DNA from: Panopea generosa
Lineage: Eukaryota; Mollusca; Bivalvia; Adapedonta; Hiatellidae
DNA length: 64,000 nt
Direction: 5' to 3'
NCBI GenBank assembly: GCA_029582155.1
Contig: CM055897.1
Coordinates: forward strand, 92,393,829-92,457,828
Within the stretch, counting starts at the first letter, position 1. Each line of letters begins with the position of its first letter. Shown in pieces: positions 12,459-23,454 of this stretch. The position numbers were made by a program, and so were the translations under genes. Below the pieces are notes generated by a model. That model saw nothing but the letters and a program-made list of their open reading frames with translations, did not search any database and was not told the origin of the DNA.

Positions 12459-12581
12459 GTGCGTTCCATCGGAGAAGTTCATAATAACAAGCGGCCGTAA
12501 TGACCTTGACCATCTGACCGCTTGCACCCCTTCTGTAAACTCGACCACTATGATGTATGCAACCATATCAGCAACGGTTAT
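12459..12581 (-). CDS. TPCN: TPC exon 5: S3 and voltage-sensor S4 (aa 255-295)
   Basis: 123-bp exon, phase 0 at both ends, acceptor TAATTACAG above 12581 and donor GTAGGT at 12453-12458. It reads ITVADMVAYIIVVEFTEGVQ, then AVRWSRSLRPLVIMNFSDGTH. The first part is the rest of S3; the second has Arg at every third position (R277, R280, R283) and the xRxLRPL pattern typical of S4 in domain I of two-pore channels. Domain I S4 is usually a weak voltage sensor in this family, the main gating charges being in domain II. It is separated by only 217 bp from exon 6, the one short intron of the visible gene. Confidence 0.92.
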
Positions 12582-12805
12582 CTGTAATTATATAAAAATA
12601 ATGTTCGTATCGGTAGCTAGTCATTTTTTAGCAAAATGAGTCATAAATGCCTTTTAGTGTGATATTTTCCATTAACATATTTTCTATAAAATTTATTCTG
12701 ATTATAATTTCTGATATCATGTTTCCAATATACCCATGTGCATGATGCCATTTTTATAAGAGACAAGTCTGACACGGAAACTTTTTTGTGTCTCGTTCTA
12801 CTGGG

Positions 12806-14570
12806 AAGCATACCCGTAAATCAGGATTAAGCTCCCAAGTGGCGTCGTTCCAAGGATCTACACTGTAAACCAGGATTTAGCTCCCCAGTGGCGTCGTTAA
12901 GAGGATCTTCACCGTAAACCACGATAAAGCTCCCCAGTTCAGTCGTTCTAAGGATATACACTGCAAACAAGCATTTAGCTCCCCATTGGCGTCGTTCAAA
13001 TGACCTACACTGTAAACCAGGATTTACTCCCAAGTGGCGTCGTTCGGTGGATCTGCACCGTAAACCAAGATAAAGCTTCCCAGTGGCGTCGTTCCAAGGA
13101 TCTACACCGTAAACCAGGATTAAGCTTCCCAGTTGCGTTGTTCCGAGGATCTGAACCGTAAACCAAGATTAAGCTCCCCAGTGGCGTCGTTCCAAGAATC
13201 CACTTCGTAAACCAGGATTTAGCTCCCCAGTGGCGCTGTTCCAAAGATCTAAACTGTTAACCAGGATTAAGCTCCCCAGTGGCGTCGTTCCAATGATCTA
13301 CACCGAAAACAAGGATTTAGCTCCCAAGTGGCGTCGTTCCAAGGATCTACACCGAAAACCAGGATTTAGCTCCCCAGTAGCATCTTTCCAAGAATCTACA
13401 CCGTAAACCAGGATTTAGCTCCCCAGTGGCGTCGCCCCACGAAACTACACCGTAAACCAGGATTAAGCTCCCCAGTGGCGTCGTTCCAAGGATCTACACC
13501 ATAAACCAGGATATACTCCCCAGTGGTGTCGTTTCAAGGATGTACACCGTAAACCAGGTTTAAGCTCCAAAGCGGTGTCGTTTCAAGGATCTACACCGTA
13601 AACCAGGATTAAGCTCCACAGTAGCGTCATTTCAAGGATCTACACTGTAAACCAGGTTTAACTCCCCATCGGCGTCGTTTCAAGGATCTACACCGTTAAC
13701 CAGGAATAAGCTTCCCAGTGGCGTCGTTTCAAGGATCTACACTGTAAACCAGGATTTACTCCCCAGTGGCGTCGTTTCAAGGATCTACACCATAAACCAG
13801 TATTTAGCTCCCCAGTGGCGTCGTTCCAAGGATCTACACCATAAATCAGGATTTACTCCCCAGTGGCGTCGTTTCAAGGATCTACACCATAAACCAGGAT
13901 TAAGGTCCACAGGGGCGTCATTTCAAGGATCTACACCATAAACCAGATTTAAGCTTCCCAGCGGCGCCGTTTCAAGGAACTACACCGTAAACCAGGATTA
14001 AGCTCCCCAGTTGCGTCGCCCCAAGGAACTACACCGTAAACCAGGATTATGCTACTCAGCGGCGTCGTTCCAAGGATCTACATCGTAAACCAGGATTAAG
14101 CTCTTCAGTGGCGTCGTTCCAAGGATCTAAACCGTGAACTAGGATTAAGCTTTCCAGTGGCGTCGTTCCAAGGTTCTACACCGTAAACCAGGATTAAGCT
14201 CCCCAGCGGCGTCGTTCCAAATTACTTCATCGTAAACCAGGATTAAGATCCCCAGCGGCGTCGTTTCAAGGAAATACACAGTAAACCAGGATTAAGCTCC
14301 CAAGCGGCGTCGTTCCAAGGATCTACACCGTGAACCAGGATTTAGCTCACAGGTGGCGTCGCCAAAAGGAACTACTCCGCAGACCAGGATTAAGCTCCCC
14401 AGCGGCGTCGCCCCAAGGAACTACACCGTATACCAGGATTAAGCTCCCCAGTGACGTCGTTCCAAGGATCTACACCGTAAACCAGGATTAAGCTCCCCAG
14501 CGGCGTCGTTCCAAGGATCTATACCGTAAACCAGGATTTAGTTCCCCAGCGGCGTCGTTCCAATGATCTG
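12806..14570. repeat. 49-bp minisatellite array, about 36 copies
   Basis: Unit ACCGTAAACCAGGATTAAGC followed by TCCCCAGTGGCGTCGTTCCA and AGGATCTAC, 49 bp, with occasional one- or two-base indels. It is clearly more GC-rich than the surrounding sequence. It lies in intron 4. The first 20 or so bases resemble part of an interspersed element found at about 47595 and 59345, which may be the source of the unit. Confidence 0.96.
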
Positions 14571-14909
14571 CTCTTAATATTCATACATGTATTGTACCTA
14601 GTATTATAAACTGAAATCAAAAAGTTTTGCACCTCTTTTTGAAATTGTAATTTTTCAAATACGGTTAAAAGTTTATGAAAGATCAAAGTATGTATGCTTA
14701 GAGCAACATTTAACTCAACGAATTTCATAACAAATATCAAATTTTACGACACAGCAAATCCGTGTAAACACATAAACCGTCGCACACACTCAGATCAAAA
14801 GTACAGATTTTGTCAATGTCAGGCATGACCCCATTGGCGGCTATACAACTAAGGCACCTCGATCGTACCACTGTCCTTATATCTCTTTGTGGTATAAAAG
14901 TCCAACCAG

Positions 14910-15115
14910 CAGGACAAAGCAAGGACCCAGACTGCGCGCGAAACACAGCAGTTCTAGCACACTAATAATATCAACTTCCTCCCACGGCCAGCAATGTCGC
15001 CAGGCCTGACTCCCATTAAGCATGGGTGGGACATGATGGGTCGGAGGTTTAGGCGTCTACCGGTTAAACCCCAGACAATAACTGAAAGCGGTATTTCTCC
15101 AAGAATGGAATCTCA
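14910..15115 (+). pseudogene. Tc1/mariner transposase C-terminal relic
   Basis: Plus-strand translation from about 14935 reads ARETQQF, stop, HTNNINFLPRPAMSPGLTPI, then KHGWDMMGRRFRRLPVKPQT. This corresponds to the end of the DDE/D catalytic domain of Tc1-like transposases, whose usual form is PxxSPDLNPIEHxWDxLGRRxR. The catalytic Asp of SPDL is Gly here, the Glu of PIEH is Lys and there is an internal stop, so the copy is dead. Upstream (14790-14930) is only weakly alignable. The relic lies about 340 bp from the end of the 49-bp array. No terminal inverted repeats were recognised. Confidence 0.8.
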
Positions 15116-18100
15116 TACTCAAGGTCATAATTCTGCCATATTCTACTTTTTTTGTAAAGACAACATTGCAATACTGAAATGTTGCTTATGTCCACATAAC
15201 ATATCAACCTTTACATATATGGACGCTTAACATATGGCGGTATTAGCATCCAAGTTTTACTGTCTGAAATGTCATGGTTAATCATTCATTACTAAATATT
15301 CAAAGCAATATACCCTTGAAATTCTGTCATACGATTAAAAAAGGAATCCGCTATATATATATTTGTTATATTTTGGTAATGTATGATCACGACTATGTCC
15401 AATAAGGTGTCTTTAATAGTGTCAATCTGTTTCTATTCTGTGTTGTCACTCTTTTTTATTGATTGGAAAACATACAACCCCCGTTAATCAAATTCACAAA
15501 ATCGGTATCTTGTTTAATCTCATTGCGCATTGATGCATGCACGACATTGACTTCTCATTGAATGGATAACATCTGAAATCTGTTCTTGTGGTGTGTTGTT
15601 CTACTCTTAGACAAGCGCTTGACGAAGTACTTGAATAGTTCAGCGATTACAATAATAGTAGTTCGATATAAAAAGAAAATACAATAGAAAATCAAAATAC
15701 AGTTAAACTCATTCTAAACGAAATTATACAATCAATAAAAATGTTGCGGTTTTGTGAATTCAGGTTGTAAGTTTCAAATCATTAACCGACTTTAAAGTCG
15801 ATTTCATTGGCTGAGGAAGTACGTCATGACATTATGTAAAATTATTATTTTTTATATTCTCTACTTTATTATCTTTCATAAAATAAAATGGTGACGAAGT
15901 CTTCTTAACATAAAGGAGCTTGTATCTTTACATATTACCAGCTGAGGTTAAATATATCAAATATTGTTTATTTTCAAGCAGCAGATTAATGTTTAGTTTA
16001 GTTTAAAGATTATCAAGAATTTAAAATCAATCATAACAGATATTATTTAACCATAGGGTACATTTTGGTATGTTAAAGAAAAAAAAAACATGCTGACACA
16101 GCTCATTTAAAAATAATTATTTTACGAGACGTGAAATGATAATTATGTTTGCAGATGTTACATCTGTTGTAATCTTACATTGGAATAAACAATAAAAGTT
16201 TCACAGTTTATGATGTCAAAAATCCATACATTGTCATTATAAATAATGGCCTCATAGCAGTGGAAGATGCAGAACATTACTTTTTAAATGCATTCTCTGT
16301 GTACTACAAAGAATTACACTTTTTAAAACACAAGGTTGCTCGTTCACTCAATGTCAAAAAGCTGTTATATGTATCAGACGATCATGCTTATGAAGAAAAC
16401 ATAAACCTCTTCAAAAGGGTTTAAATTTTCATTAACGAATCAAGAAGATTCTAATAACTAATTTCGATATAGTATTTTGTTCTTCTCCCTTGACTCTGTA
16501 ATATCTAACACAGAATGACCGATCGCGCGAATATCAGTGACCAACCAGATAATACTTATTTTATACATATATGTATATCTATTACTAATTCGTGCGTGCG
16601 TGCGTGCGTGCAGACCCTTTTGCCGTAAATTGTATGTGACTTATATGCATGATATATATATTGTAATATGTGTGCCTATGGCAATAAAATACGTTTTAAC
16701 TTAAATACAAAAGTATGATATAAACGAGTGATATTCCTTATTATTAACATACAGTTTAAATCAAGCAGGAATAATATTTAGTTCTAAATATACGAGATAA
16801 TTAGCGCTTTTGGACACGTGAGAGCATAACAAACTCAGATCAGAGGGGAGGAAAAACTAAAGTTGGATGATTTATTTTCTTAATTTGTTTTCTGCATATG
16901 AACCTAAGGTTAAAATGATAATATATAATCTAAATGGTAAATGGCTAAAGAGTTTGAGAGAATTGATCCACATATAATAAGATGATATTATTATCATTAC
17001 TGCTACAACTTTACACGCGGTTTCGTTTAGATTATTTTAAAACAGACATGATCCATTCTGTCAGTCTGGCATGAATACATGGAATTCAATTCCTAAACTT
17101 TAAACATTTGAACATAATAACAAGCATCTATTGAAACTGTCCAGGTAGCTACTTCGTATCTGTTTTTCTAATACACTTGTTTGTTAATTTCAATTATATC
17201 ATATATACTATATTTCACGTGTACGTACTATATATTTATACAGAGGAACTTGTGGTTATTGTGTATTGTATTAACATGGCAGTTGTATATATAATCTTAA
17301 TGAGTAATTTCTCAATAAAGAGACGTTCTAATTATTTTTTTATTTTATTGTAATATTTCATTAAAGATGAAAATGGTTTGTCATACATTGGAAATTTGAA
17401 AATAATTCACGAGAGAGTTCCCTATTAATAGGGTAATTATAAAAAGTTTTTGAATATTTTGTTTTGGTTTTATGGAAATAGGAATGTTGAGAGTTACGAC
17501 TAATATTTTTAGCGAAAGCTTCGATTTTAAATGAAACACTCTCGAGTCCGCTTTCTTGATAGAACCAGTACTGAGTGTTGTTTTTTGAGAGTGGTTGGGT
17601 CGATTTTAGAACCGAACTCACAACCTCTAGAGCGGACGGCCAACATTCCTACCACTTCCCCTTTAATAGATGGCATAATGACGAAATAAATTATATAAGT
17701 TGCGAATGTATGTACATATGCGTTTATTGGATTGTTACTTGTGTATGGCATGCAAACATAACAATAATACTCGGCTTAATTAGATATTATTTATATTGGA
17801 TGTTATATTTTGTTTACATTGGAATTTTCTTTATTTATCATTATCTCAATCACGTATTAAATACTTTTAGTTTCCTTTACATTAAGGAGAGGTTGGTAGT
17901 GTGAAATTATGTTGGAGGGTCATAAAAACTAAAACAAATGTTTAGCAGTGTCTCCAAGGAAACAACATGAAGTGACTAACAAAATATTCAACTTTGTATT
18001 TTTAGTATCTTAAATGTTATTTATATATTATTCGCATGAAGGTACAGTCTTTGAAATTGATATTGTTAAAGTTATTATACAGTGTGATTTATTGTGACAA

Positions 18101-18120
18101 GCTTTGATGAAACTTGAATA
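15116..18120. other. Intron 4 segment; no gene recognised
   Basis: AT-rich sequence. It contains a short (CGTG)n tract near 16590-16612 and a 14-bp perfect palindrome CGACTTTAAAGTCG at 15787-15800. Nothing coding could be supported. Confidence 0.5.
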
Positions 18121-18128
18121 ACCTGTGT

Positions 18129-19372
18129 ATCCATACAGTCCAAACAGTCCTAACCCTAGCTCTTGTTACAGTCCTAACCCTAGCTCTCTTTACAGTCCTA
18201 ACCCTAGCTCTAATTACAGTCCTAACTATAACTCTTACTACAGTCCTAATCCTAGCTCTATTTACAGTCCTAACCCTAGCTTTGTTTACAGTCCTAACCA
18301 TAGGTATATTTACAGTCCTAACCATAGCTCTATTTACAGTTCTTACCCTAACTCTATTTACAGTCATAACCCTAACTCTATTTACAGTCCTAACCCTAGC
18401 TCTATTTACAGTCCTAACCCTAGCTCTATACACAGTCCTAACCATAGCTCTATTTACAGTGCTAACCCTAGCTCTCTTCACAGTCCTAACCCTAGCTCTA
18501 TCTGCAGTCCTAACCATAGCTCTATTTACAGTTCTTACCCTAGCTCTATTTACAGTCCTAACCCCAGCTCTATTTACAGTGCTCACCCTAGCTCTATTTA
18601 CAGTCCTAACTCTAGCTCTATTTATAGTCCTAACCCTAGCTCTATATACAGTCCTTACCATAGCTCTATTTACAGTGCTAACCATAGCTCTATTTACAGT
18701 TCTTACCCTAGCTCTATTTACAGTCCTTACCCCAGCTCTATTTACAGTCCTAACCATAGCTCTATTTACAGTGCTAACCCTAGCTCTCTTTACAGTCCTA
18801 ACCCTAGATCTATCTGCAGTCCTTACCATAGCTCTATTTACAGTTCTTACCCTAGCTCTATTTACAGTCCTAACCCTAGCTCTATTTACAGTGCTCACCC
18901 TAGCTCTATTTACAGTCCTAACCCTAGCTCTATTTATAGTCCTAACCCTAGCTCTATATACAGTCCTTACCATAGCTCTATTTACAGTGCTAACCCTAGC
19001 TCTCTTTACATTCCTAACCCTAGCTCTATCTGCAGTACTAACCATAGCTCTATTTACAGTCTTAACCATAGCTCTATTTACAGTCCTAACCATAGCTCTC
19101 TTTACAGTCCTAACCATAACTCTATTTACAGTCCTATTCGTAGCTCTATTTACAGTCCTAACCCTAGCTCTATTTACAGTCCTTACCATAGCTCTAACTA
19201 CAATCCTAACCATAGCTCGAACTACAGTCCTAACCATAGCTCTATTTACAGTTCTAACCATAGTTCTAACTACAATTCCAACCATAGCCCGAATTACAGT
19301 CGTAACCATAGCTAGAATTACAGTCGTAACCATAGCTCTATTAACAAACAACCATAGCTCTAACTACAGCTC
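18129..19372. repeat. 24-bp minisatellite array, about 52 copies
   Basis: Unit CCTAGCTCTATTTACAGT followed by CCTAAC, 24 bp, with point variants (CCATAGCTC, GTGCTAAC, GTTCTTAC). Because 24 is a multiple of three and three of the six frames of the unit lack stops, open frames of about 400-430 codons appear on both strands (YSPNPSSI, VLTLALFT and RTVNRARV repeats). None of them opens with ATG at its left limit (they begin at GTG or TTG), there is no family match, and the array lies inside an intron, so I treat it as non-coding. Each canonical unit contains CCTAACCCTA, which is 1.7 copies of the animal telomere hexamer. Confidence 0.96.
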
Positions 19373-22300
19373 GAAAAATGTAATTTTTACCAATTTTACT
19401 GTCCTTATCGTTTTCTAAATGGAAAGGACTAACGAAGACTAATGGAGCCCTTAGCTTTATATGACAACTACTTGTATATGATAAACTGAAATTGTTTAGT
19501 ATTCCTTTGCTTGTTTAATGTATTGGCTTCCCTTCAAAATTTTAACTAATCCTAATGGGAAGCAAAGCTATACAATATTAACAACTCGGACGCAAAACAA
19601 TCGACAATGAGTGAATTAAATGACATTTAATTGTTTCTCCCAAATCGATTCCAGGGGAATCGTAATTATTTCTCTCAGTTAAGTTTGTTGTCAGTTTCGA
19701 ATTTCGTTATCAAAATATCAGTATCACCATTGCGACCGTCCAGTGATACATGCAAGTAAAATCCCATTTAGTGTCAGATGGACCGATATACCATTTGATT
19801 CTCTACACATAATATTAAAACAACACGTAATATAATCTACTGTATCAGACAAATAAGGCTTACGTGAGACAAAAATATTCAAAGGAAACAATCACTAAAC
19901 AACAGCAGAAACATAGACAATAAACAAATAATCATAACAAATTAATCTATTTCAGAACCTGATATCTCCCGAATGAGGTCTATTAATCTCCAATGAAAAT
20001 GCAGAGATTATATACCTGTCCCTGATTGCATAGCAACTAAAGTCGTCTTCCCAAACTGTTACGTCATTAAAACTTTCAGTTGAAGCAACTGACCAATCAA
20101 CATGCTCAAATGTGTCTTCCCAACATTGCTATTTAACGGACCCAATCTGGAGAGCTAGGTCCGTCCTACAGGTTACATAGTAAGTACAATAAAAACATGT
20201 ACAAGAAGTGACAACAGGTCCTTGTCTTAATCGACCAGTAGCAAACATCGCCAGAGTGGAGTTTAAACGAGTTTAATGGGTGCATCAACTAATTGGCGTA
20301 CTAATTGATAAACCACAATAACCGTCTGGTTACTACATATCATGTGTTATTACGTAACAGTTTTAAGATTTTATATTACAGAATCATAACACTACCAGTC
20401 TGCTTTCGCTTTACATCTACGCAAAACCATGACACAGTGTAGTCCATTGAACTTATAACAAAGAAGAAATACGTTAGAAGATTTGACCAAAAGTATCTTT
20501 TAGAACAATTGTGTAATCGGCACGTTTGTATCAGTTCATACCGTTATTTTAATTATCTACCATTGTTTCCATGCAATTATTATCAGATGTATAAAGGCTT
20601 TGAAATATTTATGATGTATGTATTTAGAATTAGTTGTATGAAATGCCTTAAAGGGATTATATTGGCAAACTAAACATTAAAGCTGCAAATGGAGTATGTT
20701 TCTATATGTTATGGACATCAAATACCGATTCAATGCCATAATCATTCTAATAGTTATTAAATTAACACTAAACAAAATATTGACAATACTTTATCGAAGG
20801 ACGCGCAAAAGTTCTGTCAAACATAGCTTTGCATTTCCGAAAACACCCGTGCACGCTCCTGATCAAGCAAACTATCAAAAAGTACAAAAAGACACCGATT
20901 AAGTTTGATACTTAGCATAAACGATCGATACTCAAAACTTATATTCAAAACTTAACTTTTGTGACAGTTATAAGTCTCCTGTTTGTTACCACGAAAATAT
21001 TCAAAAAAAGTTATCACTACGAACGAGCCATAATAGTTTTTGAGACGTCAGATCATATGATTTACATCAAAACTTATACTTACTGTTATGGTTACTTTCA
21101 GTGTCAATGAGTTTGAAATTGTAATTGTAACCCTTGAAGATAGATGTATACCCCATCAGCAGAATAGTATATGTTCTTATCCCACAATAGATTGTGACGA
21201 TTTTAAGATCCCGTTTTATTCAATGTCATTAAAACATTTAAACACAGTATTAAATATTTATATTGTTTAACATCCGAACAGCAGATTTCTCCTTGATTCG
21301 GATAACTAGTTTTCCCATGACAATAATTAAATTAAAAATCAATATTTAAAAACCTAGTGATTTGCGACGAATGTTTTTCCCATTTTATTTCATGAACAGG
21401 TTTAAAACAGTTTACTGTTAATAATTTAATGTTTTTATCTTTCCAATTTGAAAATGTCCCTTGGCATATTTACAAACAGCATAAACTACTCAGAAGAAAC
21501 GCAACTCTGGGTCTATGTGGAAGAAGATAATTATTTATTGACTGTATAGACAAAATTCTTAAAAATATATGCTTTTTTCACGAGGAACGTGTATTACTAT
21601 TATTATTTTTTTGAATGCGGTTTAACGCCATATGCAACACATTTCGGGCTATATTATGGCATATCCACTTTTATTGGTGGAGGGAGACCGCAGACTAAGT
21701 AGAACCACCGTCTTTCCTCAAGTAACTGGCAAACTTTCTCATATAAAGTTTTTTATGCGAGTTGGACTCATATATGTATTAAAAGCATTCCATTGGATGG
21801 TGTCATTTTATAAGAATTTTATTTTTCAATATAACCCCTTGAGCTGGATATTTGTTTAACGTTTTATTTTGAGTAAAAAAGATGTCGGATTGTTTTATAG
21901 ATAAGTTAGAAAATAAATCCATTAACTAGTATTCTACCAGGAAGACGTAAACAAAGGTTCCAGACTTATTTTGCTAAAAATGCATAACGAATAGCTGTTT
22001 TTCATGTTATTATTTTAATTGTTTTATTATTTTTTGCTTCCATTCAACGACACAATGAGAACATAAGTTGTTTTGACACACCATGAAATAGGTCATAGAA
22101 TGTCAATTTGTAAGACGCAACGATACAAGATATTGTACCATTGAACGAGGCTGGTTTACTGAACGTGAATGCTTTTCGTTTTTTTCATCAGACCAATTTA
22201 TTCGACAGGAAAACAATGAAATAAAGAAATCAGAATTTAAAAAATTCGTAAGGAGAAGACCGTCAATATAATGTAAATATACATGTCTTGTCATATTGTA

Positions 22301-23454
22301 AAGTTCAAAATGTCATCCATAATTCGGAGTCACAATCATAAGTGTTGGTTTATATGGCATTCATAGTTCACAGTATATTTCATTAACAGTCACTGTGGTA
22401 ATTAAATAGCTCATGACGTCAGCTACATATACATCGATTTTGCGAACTACACAAATGAACTGTTGTGAGAACACACAAAGAGGTGTTTAACTGAGAATGA
22501 AAATTATGCACTGTTAGATATCATTGAATTTTGTTTGATATCAACTGTTATATATTCCTAAGTGTTTACTACGCAGCTGGTAGTTTTTATATTTTATTCA
22601 TATATTAGTGTCAGTGTAGTGTTTATTTACATAATGTATATGTTTATCGTATGTTGGGCCAGTCGCCTATATTACTGAATAAACTATGTCTATGGCTATG
22701 TCTATATGAGCTGGGGGCATCTCAAAACAAGATAATATTTTTTTGTCGTCGGGACGGAATTATACGGATTAAAGTGTATTTCTGTTTCATGCATTATAAT
22801 GTAAAGAATGTCGAATTACGCGCAAACCTACGTTTACTCAACAATACAACCGACCCAAACCCGGAAATATGAATAATAGTCCGATAATACTAAATTATTC
22901 AAGAGATTGTACAACCTGATCTATAAAAATGATAATCTGGTTTAAGTTAAATGGACATGAAAAATTTACAACGACCTTGTAAACTAAACAATCAGATAGT
23001 AACTTGTAAATATACTTGAAACGTAAAATAACATATACAATACTAGTAAATAGTTTAGTTTGTATTTCAGTCCAATGTTAATTTTTACAAAACTGAAAGT
23101 AAGCATTTTTATTAGGTGTGGTACATATGGACTATAAATCTACCTTTTGATTTTAAGGATTTTCCGGAATACGCTTATATGTTGCTAGTATCGATAAAAC
23201 ACGAGTATGACACTCGAAAGAATGCTTGGTTATCTTTTTTCCCCCATTTTTTGTTATTTCCATAGAACTTTCATATAAAATTTACATTTACATATATAAT
23301 GCAAGCTATATTCTTCTCCTGTTTTTAATTGTTTATGAACGCATTATCGGAAATAAGTTTAGGATTAGGCCAGAATAGGTCAGAGAAAAGAGAAAGAAAG
23401 AAGGAAGTAGAGCAAAGTTCTTGAGAGAAAAGTAGATTACCTCAAAAACTGTCT
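19373..23454. other. Intron 4 segment; one transposon-end motif, otherwise nothing recognised
   Basis: No coding sequence supported. At 20648-20667 the string TTAAAGGGATTATATTGGCA is identical to the left end of the miniature element at 23859, so a related element, or a broken end of one, probably starts here. No matching right end was found downstream. Confidence 0.5.
20648..20671 (+). mobile_element. Isolated terminal inverted repeat of a TTAA-type miniature transposon
   Basis: TTAA followed by AGGGATTATATTGGCA, matching exactly the target site and terminal repeat of the element at 23863-24332. Sequence further inside differs after CAA, so it is either a different family member or a truncated copy. 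Confidence 0.55.

Noticed and set aside
18089..19418. Three overlapping open frames of about 400-430 codons in the 24-bp array
   Set aside because: The period is a multiple of three and the unit lacks stops in these frames, so openness is automatic. They begin at GTG or TTG rather than ATG, overlap on both strands, lie within an intron and match no family.
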